Assembly: GCA_973895155.1 (NCBI GenBank)
Contig: OZ316891.1
Span: 10,726,001 to 10,790,000 of the forward strand
Direction of reading: 5' to 3'
From: Marsupella aquatica
Lineage: Eukaryota > Marchantiophyta
Length of the DNA stretch: 64,000 bases
Shown here: positions 1 through 12,600 of the stretch, piece after piece
Numbering within the stretch: the stretch's first letter is position 1
Layout of the letters: every line of letters starts with the position of its first letter
Notes under the pieces: generated by a model
Told to the model about the DNA's origin: nothing
Database searches by the model: none
Seen by the model: the letters and a program-made list of their open reading frames with translations, nothing else
Program-made: the position numbers and the translations under genes

Positions 1-754
1 CATCTCTGGAGCCACGATCCATTATAGTCTTGGCAACGAAAATACTCAACTTAACCAACCTTCCCCAAATGGCATTAGAAATAATTTAGGATTCAACATT
101 TAATTTATGTAGGGCTTATCAATCTCAAACCAGGTCATTCCCTGAGGTTTCATGTGACCAAATGTTGTGGGTTGGGTCATGGATCAAAAACATGTGTTTC
201 CCGGGAAAGGTGACTGTCAGTAACTCAGGTGGTCGGCGCACCCCGGTTCACATCCAAAGTTGTTTCGTGCAATATGCATCGGTGCCCTTCGACAATTGTT
301 GACTACCATTCTAAAATTGTCGGCACCCAGCTGACCTGCAGGACCCATCTTAAACCTGAAACATGTGGATTAAGTTGGCCAAAAAATTGGATTATGATCT
401 CTACCGCGGACACAGATTTCTTAGAACTGCTGACCGGAAAAAAATGGGGGAGATCAAGTCTGAGACGCCCTACTAGATTGCTTATGGTTTTTGTATTTGG
501 TTACTTAGTGAGCTTGTAGTCCACATATGGAACACTTACATATTTGCAAATACAAAGAAACATTCATGGTTTTGTCAATTGGAACATCTTTACTAGCAAA
601 GTAGTTAAAAGCTGTTTTAAAATTAAAGTGTTAATATATATATATATAATCAAAATAATTCTCTTTAAGATTCCCAAAGGTGTAAACCCGTCCCCCATGG
701 GTACTCGTGCCAGTATTAACTTGTATGAAAGGTTCCTGTTGCCATGTGGGAAGT
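1..754. other. Intergenic DNA, no gene seen
   Basis: The open frames here are short and match no family I recognise. I see no long repeat or splice-bounded coding segment. Confidence 0.5.
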
Positions 755-987
755 CAGTATTGGCTAGCCTTAACCTGCCGCCAACCCCCTCGGCAACCCT
801 TCCCCCTCCCCGCTGTATTTTCTTGAGTAAAAATGAGGGCCAAAAGTGTCAAGTTTTTGTGAGGGGAGTGTGGAGCAAAAAATGATGTATTTTTCTCCCC
901 TCCCCCAGACCTGCAACTGTGCCCTGCAAGTAGGAAGGGTTTGGGGGGGCTGAGGGGGTGGCGGCGGGTTCAGGCTAGCCAATACTG
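755..987. mobile_element. Small foldback (MITE-like) element
   Basis: The ends are inverted copies of each other. The first 15 bases (755-769, CAGTATTGGCTAGCC) are exactly complementary to 973-987, and weaker complementarity continues inward for about 45-50 bp through C-rich and G-rich arms. The centre is unrelated AT-richer sequence. Size (233 bp) and structure fit a non-autonomous inverted-repeat element. I found no target duplication at these exact ends, so the superfamily cannot be assigned. Confidence 0.6.
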
Positions 988-3190
988 CAACATTGTCTAA
1001 GGCAAATTGACATAAAAATACATATATCCAAAATCTCAATACTTAGACAAATTAATAACCTGAGTAGCCTCACAAGCAAGGTCCCTACCAAAGTAACACC
1101 ACAATATCAATACAATAAGTGATTTGAAAGTATCTTCCATTGTAGAAGAACTGCTTTTTACTAAGTTGCCCAAAACTGCACAACCTGCTTAAGTTGCTGT
1201 GAAGTACTCCCATGGATTTCTTGCAAGGGGCCGGTAAAGTAATCTAATTAATTTAGGGGACAACTTAGTAACTAAGTTTGTTAGATGTTGGGTGTGATAT
1301 TATTAAAAATGGTGTGCAAGAAATAGTTTTTGCTCACCTATCCCCAAACTGGCTGAGATTACTAGCCTACCCCAAAACTAATTTAATGTCAGGTTGCCCT
1401 CCATTTTGTCTATGGGTGGGTTGAATTGACTATAGCAAGTTGGGATGACACAGGATTTATTTGTGGTCACATATGTGGAGACTGGTAATTTGCTTGTGCT
1501 AATCCATGTAATCATACCTTCATCCTGGGCCACATCCCCCCATTTGACACTCACCAGAATGCAAACGTAGAATACTGTCTATGAAAAAAAAAACTTTAGC
1601 TGAGATTTGTTGAGAAGTCCTTATAGCCAGATGCAAACATGTGTGCCGCATGAATTAGGACATATCAGCTAGAAAAAGGTGGCTATCTAGTGGATAATGT
1701 AAAAAGCATGGCAAGGTAGTAATTTCTTACAAAAGGTGGCAAAGTAGTAAATCTCAGTTGCTCCAGTTGTAAGCAGCCTTCCCCAAATCGTATTCAAAAG
1801 GTTTTAGGACTATTGGATCGCAATAATCAGCAAAACTATTTTGTTCAACATAACTAAGTGTGTGAGAATCCCCCAAAAGAAGTAAATTAGAAGTCAAGAG
1901 TGTTTCCTGCTAAAAGATTCTGATATTAAGAAGAATGATTAGTCACTCTTTTTTAGAGTTTGGATGATTTTTTTATGAACCGCCTTAAAGCAAGAATGAA
2001 ACTCTTTTGGGTGACTTGTACACGTGCCTTGTCCCCCACTACTCATGTCCTTACAAAGTGTTGGCCCCACTTTTACCCCAAATGTCATTTTCTAGCAGAC
2101 AACTCTTTACCTTATGAACAACTCTGATCCATTTCAAAAAGTGGCAGGCCTTTCATGTTTCTCTCATAATGACTTTAGTTAAGGACACGTCAGCCACTCA
2201 AAATCATAAACTTAAGAAGGAGTAGTTCCAAGGGGAGGGGTTGACATTATCTTGAGGGTTTATTTCTCACAAACCTTTGTGGAGAGAAGGGTAACTATGG
2301 GTTTAGGTATGAAATGTTTATTTAGTATAACTTTATAGAAGGTGAAAGATAACATATTCTAACAAAGAATGGGCAAGAATGATAAGTATAGAAATACTTG
2401 AAGTGGGGGTTTAATTATAAAAAAGAAAATTAGGGTATTCAGAGGAGGGCAAGAACTATGTCACTAGTACACCATTGAGGACAATGCAACTAGCTTGAGG
2501 CAAATTGAAGAAAACAGACAACGAAACATGTGTAGGTAACTTATTCAATCAAAATTATATCCAAGTTGTGATATAATACCATATACAAATTTATCAAATA
2601 TGAAGTAATGGAAATTTGCACACATTCAAGATGCCCTTGCATAAAAGATAACATTGCTTATTGTTGCAGAACTGATGTCATTGGCAAAAAACATTTACAT
2701 GCAATCTTATATATAAAGCGCGAAGGGAAGCTAGAGTTGAGGTTTAAGTTTCTAGAGTGAAGCCTCTAGACACTAATTCTGGGGCCCCACCATAATATAT
2801 GTGCATAGAAAGTCCAAGGATGTCATCGTATGTATAATTGTTAAAATGATGGGGGCCAGGCATGATGGTTTTTTATCATCTAGGTAACCTTCAAAGTATG
2901 AGTATAGTACATATATTTTGTTGACAATTTTATTGTACTCTCCTCTATTCAAGTTCAAATAACGGGGCTAGTTTGTAAAATAGAAGAAGTGACAACAGTA
3001 TCAATTAGAACATATTCGGTGGCAAAGAATTAAAAGCTGATATATATGAACTTGGTCTGGCCATAAGGATTTGTTGTACTCATCTGCACCATTTGGGATT
3101 GTCTCCTAGTTGGGCTCTTTCTGTTGTTTGGCTGTTTACTACTAGCTTGATTGCAACGCGAAAGATGGGGACTGAAGGAAGGAGCAAATA
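988..3190. other. Intergenic DNA, no gene seen
   Basis: AT-rich non-coding sequence. The few open frames are short and show no recognisable domain. Confidence 0.5.
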
Positions 3191-3199
3191 TATTTCAAA

Positions 3200-3414
3200 C
3201 AATTTTTAAGTACTTTGTCACTAAAGATGTTCTAATTGACAATAATGCCACTATTTGCATTGTATTTATAAAAATGCCATGGTTTTGTATATGGATGGCA
3301 AGATACTAGAATAATATATACGAAAACCGTGACATTCATTTTTGTAAATATGAAAAAAACAGTGACAACATTGTACATTTAAACATCTTTAGTGACAATG
3401 TACTTAAAAGGTGG
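3200..3414. mobile_element. MULE-type MITE / long imperfect hairpin
   Basis: A 25-bp arm at 3207-3231 pairs with 3382-3406 with one mismatch (core TAAGTAC..TTGTCACTAAAG), and weaker complementarity runs through most of the 215-bp unit, so it would fold into a long hairpin. The 9-mer TATTTCAAA lies immediately outside both ends (3191-3199 and 3415-3423). Nine-base target duplications are typical of Mutator-like elements. There is no coding capacity. Confidence 0.7.
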
Positions 3415-3779
3415 TATTTCAAATTGCCAAAAGCAAAGGGCGCCCAACCTAGAGACACGGTTCCTCAGGCAAAAGACCTAATCAGGGGGCATAACCAAAG
3501 GGCCAAGAAAAGCCAGGAAACAAAGAACTATCAGAGACCCAAAAACCAGTACCCCAAATCCTACCAATAGCAAACTAAAGAGCCTAGTATGGCTCCCGTG
3601 TGAAGGGAGAGGATAGTCAAGCAAAAGAGTGAGTGCTCGAATACTTGTCTCTCCCTTTCCTGTTGGGATGAGAGAAACACAAAACATGGGAAAATGCACA
3701 GAAAAAGCACGCGGCAACATATTGTACACGGTATGAGAGCCCCTCAAGCTTCCCTGCTTTTGGTCGCGGCAGCCAAAGG

Positions 3780-5035
3780 GGGTGCTGCTGTGTAACTCTC
3801 ACATTTGCTTGCCTCACCATCGCCTCACCCACGCGAGCGAGACTGCGCTCCTGCGGCCAGTTGGAAACTCGACACCGTCTGTTGCTTCCGAACAAATTCT
3901 ACTACTGTAGTTCTTGCTCTTCTGCTGGCTCTTGTGCCGTCAGCGAAAAGGGATTCTTGTTTGGTTTGGTTTGATTTGATTTGCTTTGCTTTGCATTGCC
4001 CTTTGCTTTTGCTTGCTCATGGCCGTCCGTTACCCTCCCTCCCCGTTCGCCCTTGCCGTGCAATTTCCTGCATTGCCTTACGTGCTTGCTGCATGCCTGC
4101 GGGAGCGAGAGAGATTGATCCGATTTGATTTTCACCGCGACGAGGCTGATGAGCGTGGTCGGATTGATGGACGTGTGGGACGCTGATGTGAGGATGCTAC
4201 CTTGGCAGCGAAAAGCGCCAGCGCTTGGAGTAGTGGAAGAAATCCGATATAGGAGCGCGAGTGACTTCTGTCGCAAGCGGAACAGCGGTCTCGCTTGCTT
4301 CTGCAGCAGCTGTCGACGACGGAGGAGGATAGGTGCTGCATGCCAGAATGGTGGTGGGGACAATAACAGGATCACCATCTTGCTTCGGCGCCAGATTTCG
4401 CGTGTGAGGATCGTCGCTCTCTGAAAGGAAAGGAAGGTGCCAGCAGGTTTGAGGGAGCGACGGATGGACGAGGAGAGAAGCAGGAGCAACCGAAGGTTGG
4501 GTAAGAAGTGGAGGTGGTGAAGATGGGGTGGAATTCAGGGATGGTTCATAAGTACCCTGTGGTACGACAGACTCTTCGCGATTCGAGACGACGAGACTTT
4601 GCGAGATCTGTGCGTTGATATTTGGCTTTCCGCACTGGATAATAACGTTCCAGTCGCTAGTATCAAAGCACAGTGGAGACCTAGTAGTCGGGAAATTCGA
4701 ATTGCCGCGATGTCTGTGTTGTGGATTTGTGGTTCATTTCGGACAGTAGAGCGCAAGAATAGCAGGTCGCTCAGCTTCTCGGGTAGATGTCACACCTCTC
4801 ATTCTCTGATTCGTCTTGGATGATGTGACTCATCCACGAATTGAGGTGATAGAATTTTGTTTCGGATTGGTGAGGATTGTGCTATAGCCATCGTATTAGG
4901 GCACAATTCATCCAGTGTCAATTTTACCGATTGGTTGATACCGGAGACCTCGAACGGTCCGGCAGGCAGAGTCGGAACCAATTGAGGGCAGGGGAGATAC
5001 ATTTTTAGCGCATAAGAGAATCAGAGAATTTCTCC
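3780..5035 (+). promoter_or_regulatory. Upstream / 5' leader region of the diacylglycerol kinase gene
   Basis: This stretch lies directly before the kinase start codon. From about 3780 to 4420 it is visibly more GC-rich than the sequence to its left and includes a pentanucleotide tract. The many overlapping open frames on both strands look like by-products of that composition. A 5' UTR, possibly with an intron, is expected here, but no transcription start or TATA element can be fixed from sequence alone. Confidence 0.35.
3960..3999 (+). repeat. TTTGN pentanucleotide tract
   Basis: Seven consecutive TTTGG, TTTGA or TTTGC units followed by ATTGC, in the putative promoter or 5' UTR of the downstream kinase gene. 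Confidence 0.8.
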
Positions 5036-8000
5036 ATGAACATCATTAACTTCATTGTGAACTTCCGTCATCGAGACGCCAGGTTTGTCTACGACTGGCT
5101 ACTGTTCAAATTGACTTCCGCCGATGGTGTCGATCTCACGGTCATAGGCGTCTTATTTCTTATTTTCATCGCGATAGTCTCGCTCGTGTACGGGCTCTTC
5201 CAATGGCAGAAGAGAGTGTCCTTCTACTTGCTCAAAAAGGCGGCCCTCTCGAAGCACAGAGCAACGAAATCAAAAGGGCGCGACGTGCCGCACGATTGGC
5301 AGCAGGAATCGGGAACCAAAGGCGGCCCGTCGACTTGCTGTGTCTGCCTCAACACGCTCGCCCCAGCCGCTCTGGGGTCTGTGGCGGCCTCGCTCATCTC
5401 GTTCCACCGGTGTGTTATCTGCGGCGTTGCAGCGCACTCGACGTGCTGCGATGAGAGTACAAACGACTGCAAGCATGTCTCTATGCCGGGGCCGACCGTG
5501 GTGCATCGATGGGTGGAAGGATGGAATGACATGGAGGACATCCCGGACGATCCTGCCTTTTGTATGCATTGCGAGGAGCCGTGCAATGGCTCATTTCTCG
5601 CCTCCCGGGTCCCTCTTTGGCGCTGCGTTTGGTGCCAGCGGCTCGTGCATGTTCAATGCCACGCCAAATTATCACACCACGACGGGGACGGTCATGACAT
5701 TTGCGACGTGGGGCCCTACAGGAGGTTGGTACTTTCGCCACTGGCTGTTTCGGACATTTCTCGGGGTACAGCCCGGGGGCTTTTGAGTCAGATCACTCTG
5801 GGAGCGAATGACCTTGCCACTTCTGTGCGTGGACTTAGAAGAAGGAGTCGGAGGAGGAAGAGAAGCAGAGAGGAGAATGGGAATGGGAACGGGAATCAGA
5901 ATGGCATCGCAGCAGAATCACAACAGGTTGTTTGGCGAGATTACAGGAATTCCAAGTATGCCATTACGGAAGTGGCTGACGACGCTAGGCCTTTGCTTGT
6001 GTTTATTAACCGGAAGAGCGGAGCTCAGCATGGTGCGTCTTTGAAGAGACGATTCAATATGCTGCTTAATCCTCTACAGGTGAATTTCATAGCCTTGTGG
6101 TGTCCAGAAACTCATTCGCCCTTGATTTGTTTTCCCTTCGTAACTCATCTTCTTCTTACCGCCGGCATACTGCTGTGAGTTTGGCGTTACTGTGCGTACT
6201 GTCTCCCTCCATTAAGGCGACTCTTTGACTTTGACAATTCATTGAGTTCCAATGCAGCTTTCCCTGTCTTCGGTGGTTCCACAATTTGTAGATCAGTGAC
6301 GCTGTTTCTGTGTTCTAGGTCTTCGAGCTGAGCAGCGATCAGAAGCCAGAGTTAGGACTTGCCCTCTTCGAGACTGTACCCCACTTCAGAATTCTCGTTT
6401 GCGGAGGTGACGGTTCCGTGGGATGGGTTTTGGATGAGATTGAGAAGCGCAAGTACGAATCGCCTCCTCCAATAGCTATTTTACCAATAGGAACTGGCAA
6501 CGATTTATCAAGGGTACTTGGATGGGGAGGAGGCTATGGCGCTGTTGAGAGGCAAGGTGGGCTTGCAATGATTTTACACCACATCGATCATGCGGCAGTC
6601 ACGATGGTAGATCGCTGGCTTGTATCTATCACGGAAAATCCTTCAAAAGGAGTTGATGATGAAAAACCAGCTCCTCTCGTGACATCAAAGAAATATATCA
6701 ACAACTATCTAGGTTTGCCACTACCGTTTTTCCTAAGCATTCAAAAGTAATTTCTTGTATTCTGTGGCATGAAATTAGACAATAGGGGGCAAAAATGATG
6801 CGCAAACGGTTCCGGGAAGTGACGGTGATCAGTCAAGCCACTGTGCCGACTTGGTTGATTTTAAAGTTCTCCAGGCGGACCTAATCGTCGAGGAAATCGT
6901 CCGCGGAACGTAGCAGATTGAAGCACTTTGTACCCTAAACGCACTTGTTTAATCTCTAGCAATACAGTAGCTGAATTTATGGATTGCTAGGGCCGTGTAA
7001 GTCGAGACCTCTCATTTCGCATGATACTGTCAAGCTGCATTTGAGACTGCAAAGAACTTATGATATTTCGCCTTAAGTTTGTACATCGAGCTGATGCGCA
7101 TTCCAAATTCTCCAGGTAGTACAGAATGTTAGCAAGAGAAAAGATCTTACAGTCCTGGTTGAGCTTCGTTACTTCAGGATATGATCGGCCTGGGTGCCTG
7201 AGTAGAAGCTCAAGTGCCATACGGCAGTAGAAACAAGCTTTACCATTTCTTCCAGTTCTTTTCTCAGTTTTTCCCCGAAAGAGATTACATCAGTTTCTTT
7301 AGCAGGATCTTTTGAAGAGGGTCTGGCGAAAGGATTTGACAGATCGTTTCTTTTGGGAACAGACGAGAACCAAGAAGAAAGTACTGCATGAATAGAGCCG
7401 AATCAGGAAATGTAGAGGGGGCTCCAGGTTACTGCCAGATATAGTTACTTGTTTTCGTTTTCCTGCTAGAACCTTTCCTGTTACCATGCTTCAGAAGTTC
7501 TACTCTACGATGCTGGTCGTTTACACTAGAATGTTCACGGCGAACTGAATGAATCTTGTGTGAATTCGACTATATGATTTAGCTGGTTGAAGTTGTAAAC
7601 TATCGTGCCAACCATATCCCCATTGAATTCATAATTATGGCGCGAGATGGGCGAATATGTTTGGAATTTGTTGACATTTATGGAGTGGACATGGGGGGGG
7701 CTGATATGTTATCAGGTTGAGCTTTGGGTTCATGTAGTTCCAGTTTTTCTACACCATTCTTTCAAGCAGCCACTTGGGAATTATTCTTTAAGACGCCCCA
7801 GCTTTGCAATTGACTGCGGTCGGAGGCGGTGGACTATGCCTGAAAACAAAAGTGATGAACCTTCTAGTGTGCTTGCTTGTTTGCAGGGATTGGATGTGAT
7901 GCGAAGGTTGCTTTAGATATCCATACGCTCCGAGCAGAGAGTCCCGATAAATTTTATAATCAGGTGAATACTTTTTGCTGGAGCTCAATCTCATATTTAT

Positions 8001-9627
8001 GTTTTAGTTCCTAAGAGTAGCTATAAGAGATCCTATCACCGTACCTGCTTTGTCTGCTGTCATCTTCTGCTATTGCCGTTAAATAATTTTGTACAATCTG
8101 GCCACTTGATCTGCTTATGCTACTGTGGGATCTAGTCCCATTCATGTTTTCTAGTGTAGAATTTGTGATGGACCCTTCATAATGACTACAGGCCATGAAT
8201 AACTAAGAGTCAGTATGGGTTATGTTCCCCTCATGTTGGTTTGCTTCCTCCTTAATTTAGTGTTAATCGCATATACCTTTGGTCCCCCCTTCCTTGTTTT
8301 CTTCGTTCACTATTAAAAGTTTATTCAGTTTTGCAGCTTTCTATGATTTGCTACTTATCTTTCGATCCCAGTCAACTGATGTCGCCTAAATTCAACGTTT
8401 TGAGATTGTGGAAAGTGGTTGAATTGTTAATTGGATTTTTTTAAAAGGGAATTTGGGATAGTAGCGCTCTTACTCTGTTTGCCAAAATGAATCTCAACTT
8501 TACGAGAGAGTATAAAGCAGAGCTGTTAGTCTTGACATCGCTTCTGTTTTGCGATGACCGAGCTGCGATTGTACTCGTGAAACGGTTCTAAGCTCTGCTA
8601 ATTTTCCATGGAACAGTTTATGAACAAAATGCTTTATGCAAGGGAGGGTGCAAAGGATATATTGGATAGAACATGTGCGGACTTGCCCTGGCAGTTACGT
8701 CTGGAGATTGATGGGGTGGAACTTGAGATACCAGAGGTAATTTAAAACTATTGTTCCGCGTGCAAGTCTTGTGATTCTGTGGAGTAATAGTGGGGCCGAT
8801 AGTGAGGTTGGCGAATCTTAGTATCAGATTGACTTATAGCAGATTGACTTTAGAGATAATCTGAAATAGTAAATTTATTACTTTTTCTCGGGCCTTTGTG
8901 GTCTTGCAGGATATTGAGGGAGTTCTTATCACAAACATTCAAAGCTACATGGGTGGCGTGGATCTGTGGCAAAACGAAGAAGATCACGAGGATGATTTTG
9001 ATGCTCAATACATGCATGACAAGATGCTAGAGGTTGTTGGCATATGTGGAGCATGGCATTTGGGTAAACTACAGGTAGCTTTTCCTCCTCTCCGGTTGTG
9101 TTTCTGACATGCGGTCTCATTGCGTGTTAGTGGAGATATTTTCTTTCTGGTACCTCCAGTCAGGATTTTGGTTATAATGTCCTCCTGTGGGTGATGTGTG
9201 GTTTGTAGGTTGGACTTTCCCGTGCCCGTAGGCTTGCGCAAGGGCGACACTTGAAAATTTGGCTGTCAGCCACCTTCCCGGTGCAGATTGACGGGGAGCC
9301 TTGGGTACAACCTCCTGCTTTCTTTGAGATTTCACATCATGGACAGGTCTGTCTGCAAACCTATACCAAAAACTCAGCAATTTATACATGTGGTGTAATA
9401 TCTTGATGATAGTGGCGTTTTTTCTTTCGCACTCATCAACAGTTGATAACTATTTTAGCTTGCTGTTTCTGATGCAGTCATTTATGCTGAAACGAACTGC
9501 TGAGGAGCCTTTAGGACATGCAGCGGCAATTATGGTGGAAGTTCTAGAAAATGCTGAGTGTAGGGGGTTGATAACTGCTGCACAAAAGCGGGCTCTTCTT
9601 CAAGAGATGGCTGTGCGGTTGTCGTGA
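5036..9627 (+). CDS. Diacylglycerol kinase, membrane-anchored plant DGK1/2 type
   Basis: Phosphorylates diacylglycerol to phosphatidic acid at membranes. Seven exons: 5036-6079, 6319-6712, 7887-7963, 8617-8736, 8910-9074, 9209-9346 and 9478-9627. All junctions are GT-AG, phases agree, and together they give 695 residues. One hydrophobic segment (about 33-54) is followed by two cysteine/histidine-rich C1 domains (about 86-146 and 158-224) and a basic stretch (268-277). The catalytic domain starts near 318, with NRKSG (325-329) and the ATP-site GGDG at 377-380. An accessory domain begins near the GxGCDA motif in exon 3. Arabidopsis DGK1/2, the plant cluster with transmembrane and C1 domains, are of similar length as I recall them. 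The ATG is the first that keeps the membrane anchor. No key residue is missing, so I judge it intact. Confidence 0.95.
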
Positions 9628-12600
9628 AGAGTATATGGAAATACACCTCTCGATCTGAAAAGTAGAATCAAACAGTCGTCGATTATTGTGTAGCCTGTGT
9701 AACATATATGATATGGAATCTATAATTAGTCCTAACTCGAAATTTTAATTAGTAGGTATCGTGAGCCACTCTAAACTGTAACGAGCCTGAATGGAATGTA
9801 GAACAGATAGCCTAGTTCATTGGAAATTTTGTCAGGTGTACATAGTTATCCTTTATGGTGTTTCTTAAAGTCTAGGTGCAACTGGTTTTGAAATTGGGGA
9901 AATTGTAATCCTCGACAAAATCGGGTTGATGGACGGAATTTGGTGTAGGGAGCCTACCCGTGACACGAAGGTCAATCAAGCCAAAAGAATGGCAGTTATT
10001 TCAGATTTATATCTGTGGTGCGGAGAAGAGTAATGAATAGCATGATGACTGGTCAATGCCTTGCAGTGACTAGTGGAGTACCGTACTGTTTGTGGGAATA
10101 GACGAAAGTAGTGCCTTTTTCTTGTGCGCCTTTTGCATGTGAAAAATGTATTGCTGCAAATGTGAAATTTAAAGTCTTCTAATTAGGATATTCTGTGGAC
10201 GATCTTGGACAGTGTATGGAAAGGCCTTTTGCGCTTGTGACAGAGCTCCAGCACTTGTACGCTGAAGTCTGATTCCTTCAGGAGGACGAACATATTTTGA
10301 TCACCTCAGGAAGGCTTTCTGCGCTCCATGGAAAACTCATTTAGTAGTACTATCTAGTTGAATATAGTCTCCTTATCGTCTTTGGGGATGCGTCAACGTG
10401 ATCTTCCGATTTACATTAAAGGCTATAAGCACATTTGTGAAAAATCACTTGAGCTGTTTCACAGATCTCGTGCACGGGTGAGTTCGAATTCGCAACTATT
10501 TTGTTCACCAACTTCAAATTATGAGTCTGTACATCGTTTCCTATATTGTTCTAAAGCTACTTAAACAGGCGAATCAAAGTACTGAGCCGAAGCTCATAAA
10601 CAACATGAGTCGGCTACTGTACTGATGTCCGTTGGGAGGGTTCGATGGCAACGACGCTCAGGTCAGCATGGTTTAGAGTACATCCTAAGCCTATCGGAAA
10701 TGACAGTGCAGTCGCTGTGACCCTAATGTTCAACAACGCACAAGCTCTGAAGCCCTCTGCAAAGGCGTCACTATTCTTCTGTTCGTCTGGATGGATGAAT
10801 AGGTATTCAGATCTCCTACGGGAATTGTTTCTTGTTATAACTGCTTTCGAGTGTTAGGTAAGATTACGTCTTAGTTGTTAGATATCGAATACCACTTTCA
10901 TTGATTACGGATGTGCAGTAAATAAGAACGTGCGTCTTCTGCTTCAGAAATGGGTCACTGAAAGTTTGGACGGAATCAGAGGTTGGTGTACTTGGTGCTG
11001 GGCGTAATCAGTGCTTCCACCTAAGGGCTTTCCCGTCAGCTATCTCGTCATGAACAGAGTATCGATGATTTTCCTTATGAAGAGCGATTGCGTCATTGTT
11101 CACTACCAAAGTTCACTACCAAAGTTCAGTGAACAATGACTACGGCACCGTAGATAAGTAGTCTCGAAGGAAATTGCTGTTCCATTAAGTGAGTAATACT
11201 TGAGGAGGGCACAGGATCTCAATTCGGGGTTTCTTACCTAACGGGGATCAGCCTGGTGCTGTGAAAGACAATCGACCGAGCAATTGTCAATTGGGTTTAC
11301 TTTGTACTGCAGCAGTCCCAGGTTTTCCAGGTGGGAACCAGTGTACTGCGAGCATCAAAAGGTTGTCTAGCAAATTGAAATAACCAAACCCAAATAAACT
11401 AACAAGCCTGGGCAAAAACAGGTACAATGTAACAGATTGGGAAATTCAGGCAAGAAGCAGGTTACAACCCGAGGACCGAGCTGCCCATAAAGAACCCGCC
11501 CAAATCCTGCTTCACTACTGTAGATCTGTATCACCTGGTCTAGTAGAATTCACTTATCCCTCGGTCTAGCGATTCTCTCTCAACAAAGGATTAAGCCGCA
11601 ATTTAGCCGACACACAGAGACGGCGTGTTTTTCTAGTGGCGAAAATTTACCAAATTTCACTCACTGAAACGGAACAGAAAGATGGATACAGACGTTTGTT
11701 GGGACGAACCGGATTGACACAACTTCATGACAGTGGAAGACCAATTACTAATGACACCAAAAATGTATTATTGTCTCTCATTACCAGAAGCTAACGGTTT
11801 ACACATTATGTTGGGTGAGACACCCTCGTTTTTTCCTTCCTTTACCCGACCAGATATTTTAATTTCGATCAGGCAGTTTCCACCATAACCATTGTCTTTC
11901 ATTAGTCAAATTCTGACGGTTATCCTCAAATCTTGGGGGATGCTTCAGTCTAGGAAAATGAGATATTCTTCTCATCTTCTCTGTCACAGAAGGTGACATT
12001 TGCCACGAGGGAATACCTTAAAAATTACCCTATCCTGAGGTCTATAGGCTGGCAGGCCAAGTATAGCACAATTTCTGTCCGATGTCCCTGTTGAGAATCC
12101 CTGGTCTCTAGAATTCCTTTTCCTACCAGATTAAAGTGTACTAAAAGGTAGAAGTGTTTCTGCACTCTGTTGAAACGTGCACATAATGGTCTATAAACCC
12201 AAGCAGGCATGGTTATGTGGTAGCTCTCTTGAGTAGGGACTCGGGGTTTCACAGATATCCCCTTAGGTTTCTTTTAAAAATGATCCATAAACCAGTGGAA
12301 GGGTTGAAAGGCTTCTGCACTCAATGAAAAAGTGCAAATGACTGTCTATAAACTACTAGCTTACAATGAGCAGTCGATGAGGCTGGCTTGCATGTTAAGC
12401 TGGGCTTGCAAACTTACTAATGCATGGTGGTGGTGATTACATTTCTTGGCCCACTGCAACCAAGGGTGACCTGTTAGACATCAACGACTATAATATGCAA
12501 TCCTACACATTCTGGGGGATTGTTTGTTTATAGAAAGAAAAAAGGTGGGAACAAATCTGGGCTGTTTGCTAGAGAATGGCTTTTACATCACCGTTGACCT

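Noticed and set aside
3902-4489. A 195-codon minus-strand open frame upstream of the kinase
   Set aside because: It is composition-driven, partly a translation of the TTTGN tract, with no domain and with competing frames on both strands.
5224-5786. Several overlapping frames inside kinase exon 1
   Set aside because: They are other-frame readings of the C1-domain coding sequence, which explains the whole interval.
10465-10500. A GAGTTCGAATTC stretch resembling a tRNA T-arm
   Set aside because: No matching D-arm, anticodon arm or acceptor stem could be found around it.
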